64,000 nucleotides of DNA, taken from assembly GCA_965246995.1 (NCBI GenBank), contig OZ252008.1, forward strand, positions 3,658,001-3,722,000, in the 5' to 3' direction. The stretch comes from VXRJ01 sp965246995. GTDB lineage: Bacteria; Acidobacteriota; Vicinamibacteria; Vicinamibacterales; UBA8438. Position 1 is the first letter of the stretch; every line of letters starts with the position of its first letter. Positions 62,806 through 64,000 of this stretch are shown in pieces. Position numbers and translations under genes: made by a program. Under the pieces are notes generated by a model. The model searched no databases. It was given only the letters and a program-made list of their open reading frames with translations, and had not been told where the DNA came from.

Positions 62806-62834
62806 GAGCCCGTGGCGAAACCCCGGGCTGCTAA
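62802..62834. repeat. Short palindromic repeat element D (33 bp)
   Basis: CTAGGAGCCCGTGGCGAAAC and CCCGGGCTGCTAA give a hairpin with AGCCC/GGGCT arms. The left TAG is the pnp stop and the right TAG (minus strand, 62833-62831) is the stop of the M48 peptidase gene, so one 33-bp element closes both convergent genes. It may act as bidirectional terminator. Confidence 0.8.
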
Positions 62835-63973
62835 TCCTCGGAAGGACGGGCGGCGGCCATACGCGCCCCAAGCGGGGGGTGAGAATAGAACAGCCACTCC
62901 ACCAGGCGGGAGGGATGTTCTTCGGCAAGATGCTGCGCCGCCAGGCGGCGGAGACCGGATACGAAGGCGGCGCGGTTGCCGGTAATCCGGATGGCGTAGC
63001 GGTCGGCACGCCGTTCGTGCCACCGCGACAGGCCGCGCGTCAACGGTGACGCGGCAACAACCACCGTACCGACTCCGAAGGCCAGGAACGGCAGTCCCGC
63101 GACGTCGCCCAGCCCCGGCAGGCCCGCGCCTGCGGCCGGTCCAGCGAGCACCAGGTGGGCGAGGCCGCATGCCGCGGTCACGACCAGGGCATCCAGCACT
63201 ATCGCCTGCCAGAGGTCACGGTGCGCATGGTGCGCCAGTTCGTGCGCCACGACCACTTCGATCTCCGCGTCGCTGTAGTCAGCCACCAGCGTGTCGGACA
63301 CCAGGATGCGCCGCGATGGGCCGACCCCCACCACGGCGGCATTGGCGGTGTCGCTCCGCGCCCCAATCCGCCATTCGCGGATGTCAATGCCCGGCGCGCC
63401 GGCCCGTGCCGCGAGCACCGCGAGCCGTACCCGCAGCGCGTCCCGCTGCAGCGGCGCTGTCTCGAACAGCCAGCGCACCAGCAGCCGCGGCGCCAGCATC
63501 GCGCGCACCACGGCCACCAGCAGGAAGCCGCCCCCCGACAACAACCACCACGTATCGGGCCGGTACGTGATCGCCAGGAATACGGCGCCCGCCGCTACGG
63601 TCCACCCGACGATCCGACGGGACGACGACTGCAGCAGATGGCTTCGCAGCCAATCTCCGGGCCGCTCGTGCGAGAGGCCATAACGGCGCTCGAGAAGAAA
63701 TTCGACCCACCAGACGCATGGAAGCGCGGCCAGTTCTACCGCCGCGCCAAGCAGGGCGGCGGCCAGCGCGGCAGCGACCGCCAGGGACAACGGCGCTGCC
63801 ATCGGCTCGGCCGCCAGTGACGCGGGGAGGAGATCCAGCAGGGCCGGCGCCAGGCTACTGGGCGGAAAGCCGGCCACCATCACACCGAGCAGCACACCCG
63901 CACGGGCGGCTATAGCCAGCCCCCGTCCGCGGCGCACTTGCCGCTGGTAGCGTGCGGCTCTGTTCTCGTTCAC
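62831..63973 (-). CDS. M48 family zinc metallopeptidase (Ste24-like), 380 aa
   Basis: Integral membrane protease. The zinc motif is H244-E-L-A-H248 in VVAHELAHHAH; the third ligand Glu is in WHERRADRYA. Several hydrophobic helices precede (LLGVMVAGF, LAVAAALAAALLGAAVEL, WTVAAGAVFLAI) and one or two follow. The C-terminal LVEWLFYSHPPLGAR is a family hallmark. The GTG at 63973 (VNENRAARYQRQ) fits the usual start of such proteins, but the frame is open to the window edge, so a longer N-terminus cannot be excluded. The TAG stop lies in repeat element D. Confidence 0.9.
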   Translation of the reverse strand: MNENRAARYQRQVRRGRGLAIAARAGVLLGVMVAGFPPSSLAPALLDLLPASLAAEPMAAPLSLAVAAALAAALLGAAVELAALPCVWWVEFLLERRYGLSHERPGDWLRSHLLQSSSRRIVGWTVAAGAVFLAITYRPDTWWLLSGGGFLLVAVVRAMLAPRLLVRWLFETAPLQRDALRVRLAVLAARAGAPGIDIREWRIGARSDTANAAVVGVGPSRRILVSDTLVADYSDAEIEVVVAHELAHHAHRDLWQAIVLDALVVTAACGLAHLVLAGPAAGAGLPGLGDVAGLPFLAFGVGTVVVAASPLTRGLSRWHERRADRYAIRITGNRAAFVSGLRRLAAQHLAEEHPSRLVEWLFYSHPPLGARMAAARPSED

Positions 63974-64000
63974 GCGCCTGTCTGAATCGCCGGCTCGCCA

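Overview
The window is a GC-rich (about two thirds G+C by eye), densely packed chromosomal segment from a Gram-negative bacterium. An Oar-like TonB-dependent receptor with an N-terminal carboxypeptidase-regulatory-like domain, an lpxB gene, paired M16 peptidases, several beta-lactamase-fold hydrolases and a PQQ-dehydrogenase remnant suggest Acidobacteriota (perhaps Vicinamibacteria). This is an inference from gene content, not a phylogenetic result. I see no tRNA, rRNA, CRISPR array, prophage or complete insertion sequence.

Layout. 1-13034 is mostly envelope, transport and hydrolase genes: the end of an unknown gene, a lytic transglycosylase, gamma-glutamyltransferase, a TAXI-type TRAP transporter, a serine hydrolase, a ferritin-like protein, a metallo-beta-lactamase-fold protein and a probable blue-copper protein, then a decayed patch (PQQ-dehydrogenase fragment, frameshifted serine hydrolase). 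13052-13752 is a vapBC toxin-antitoxin pair. 14008-23681 holds ettA, an ABC exporter, dinB, rsgA, an alpha/beta hydrolase, an internally deleted queG, yqgE and an amidohydrolase. 23752-32796 is one long minus-strand block: TonB receptor, lpxB, two M16 peptidases and an unusual fusion of an inner-membrane domain with a beta-barrel domain. 33122-42787 contains a DUF1684 protein, a methyltransferase, gatCA (gatA frameshifted), rpoZ, and the ymdB-xseA-xseB-ispA-tlyA-nadK run. 43241-51176 carries small proteins, an M24 peptidase, a DegP-type protease, a MidA-type methyltransferase, a CYTH protein and an amgK/murU-like pair for cell-wall sugar recycling. 51397-62805 is asnS followed by the classic rimP-nusA-infB-rbfA-nrnA-truB-rpsO-pnp translation/RNA-decay cluster behind a leader with a strong terminator hairpin. 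An M48 peptidase closes the window.

The most unusual structure is a dispersed palindromic repeat family: three long copies (166, 184 and 201 bp) and three short relatives (32-35 bp). The ends read TAGGAGCCCGTGG or close variants and abut TA. In five genes the element's terminal TAG is the gene's stop codon. A second recurring pattern is a TANNNT-like hexamer 5-9 nt upstream of start codons that lack a Shine-Dalgarno sequence, suggesting widespread leaderless transcription. Three genes are broken or frameshifted (serine hydrolase, queG, gatA); gatA is normally required in bacteria that use GatCAB, so it deserves a check against raw reads.
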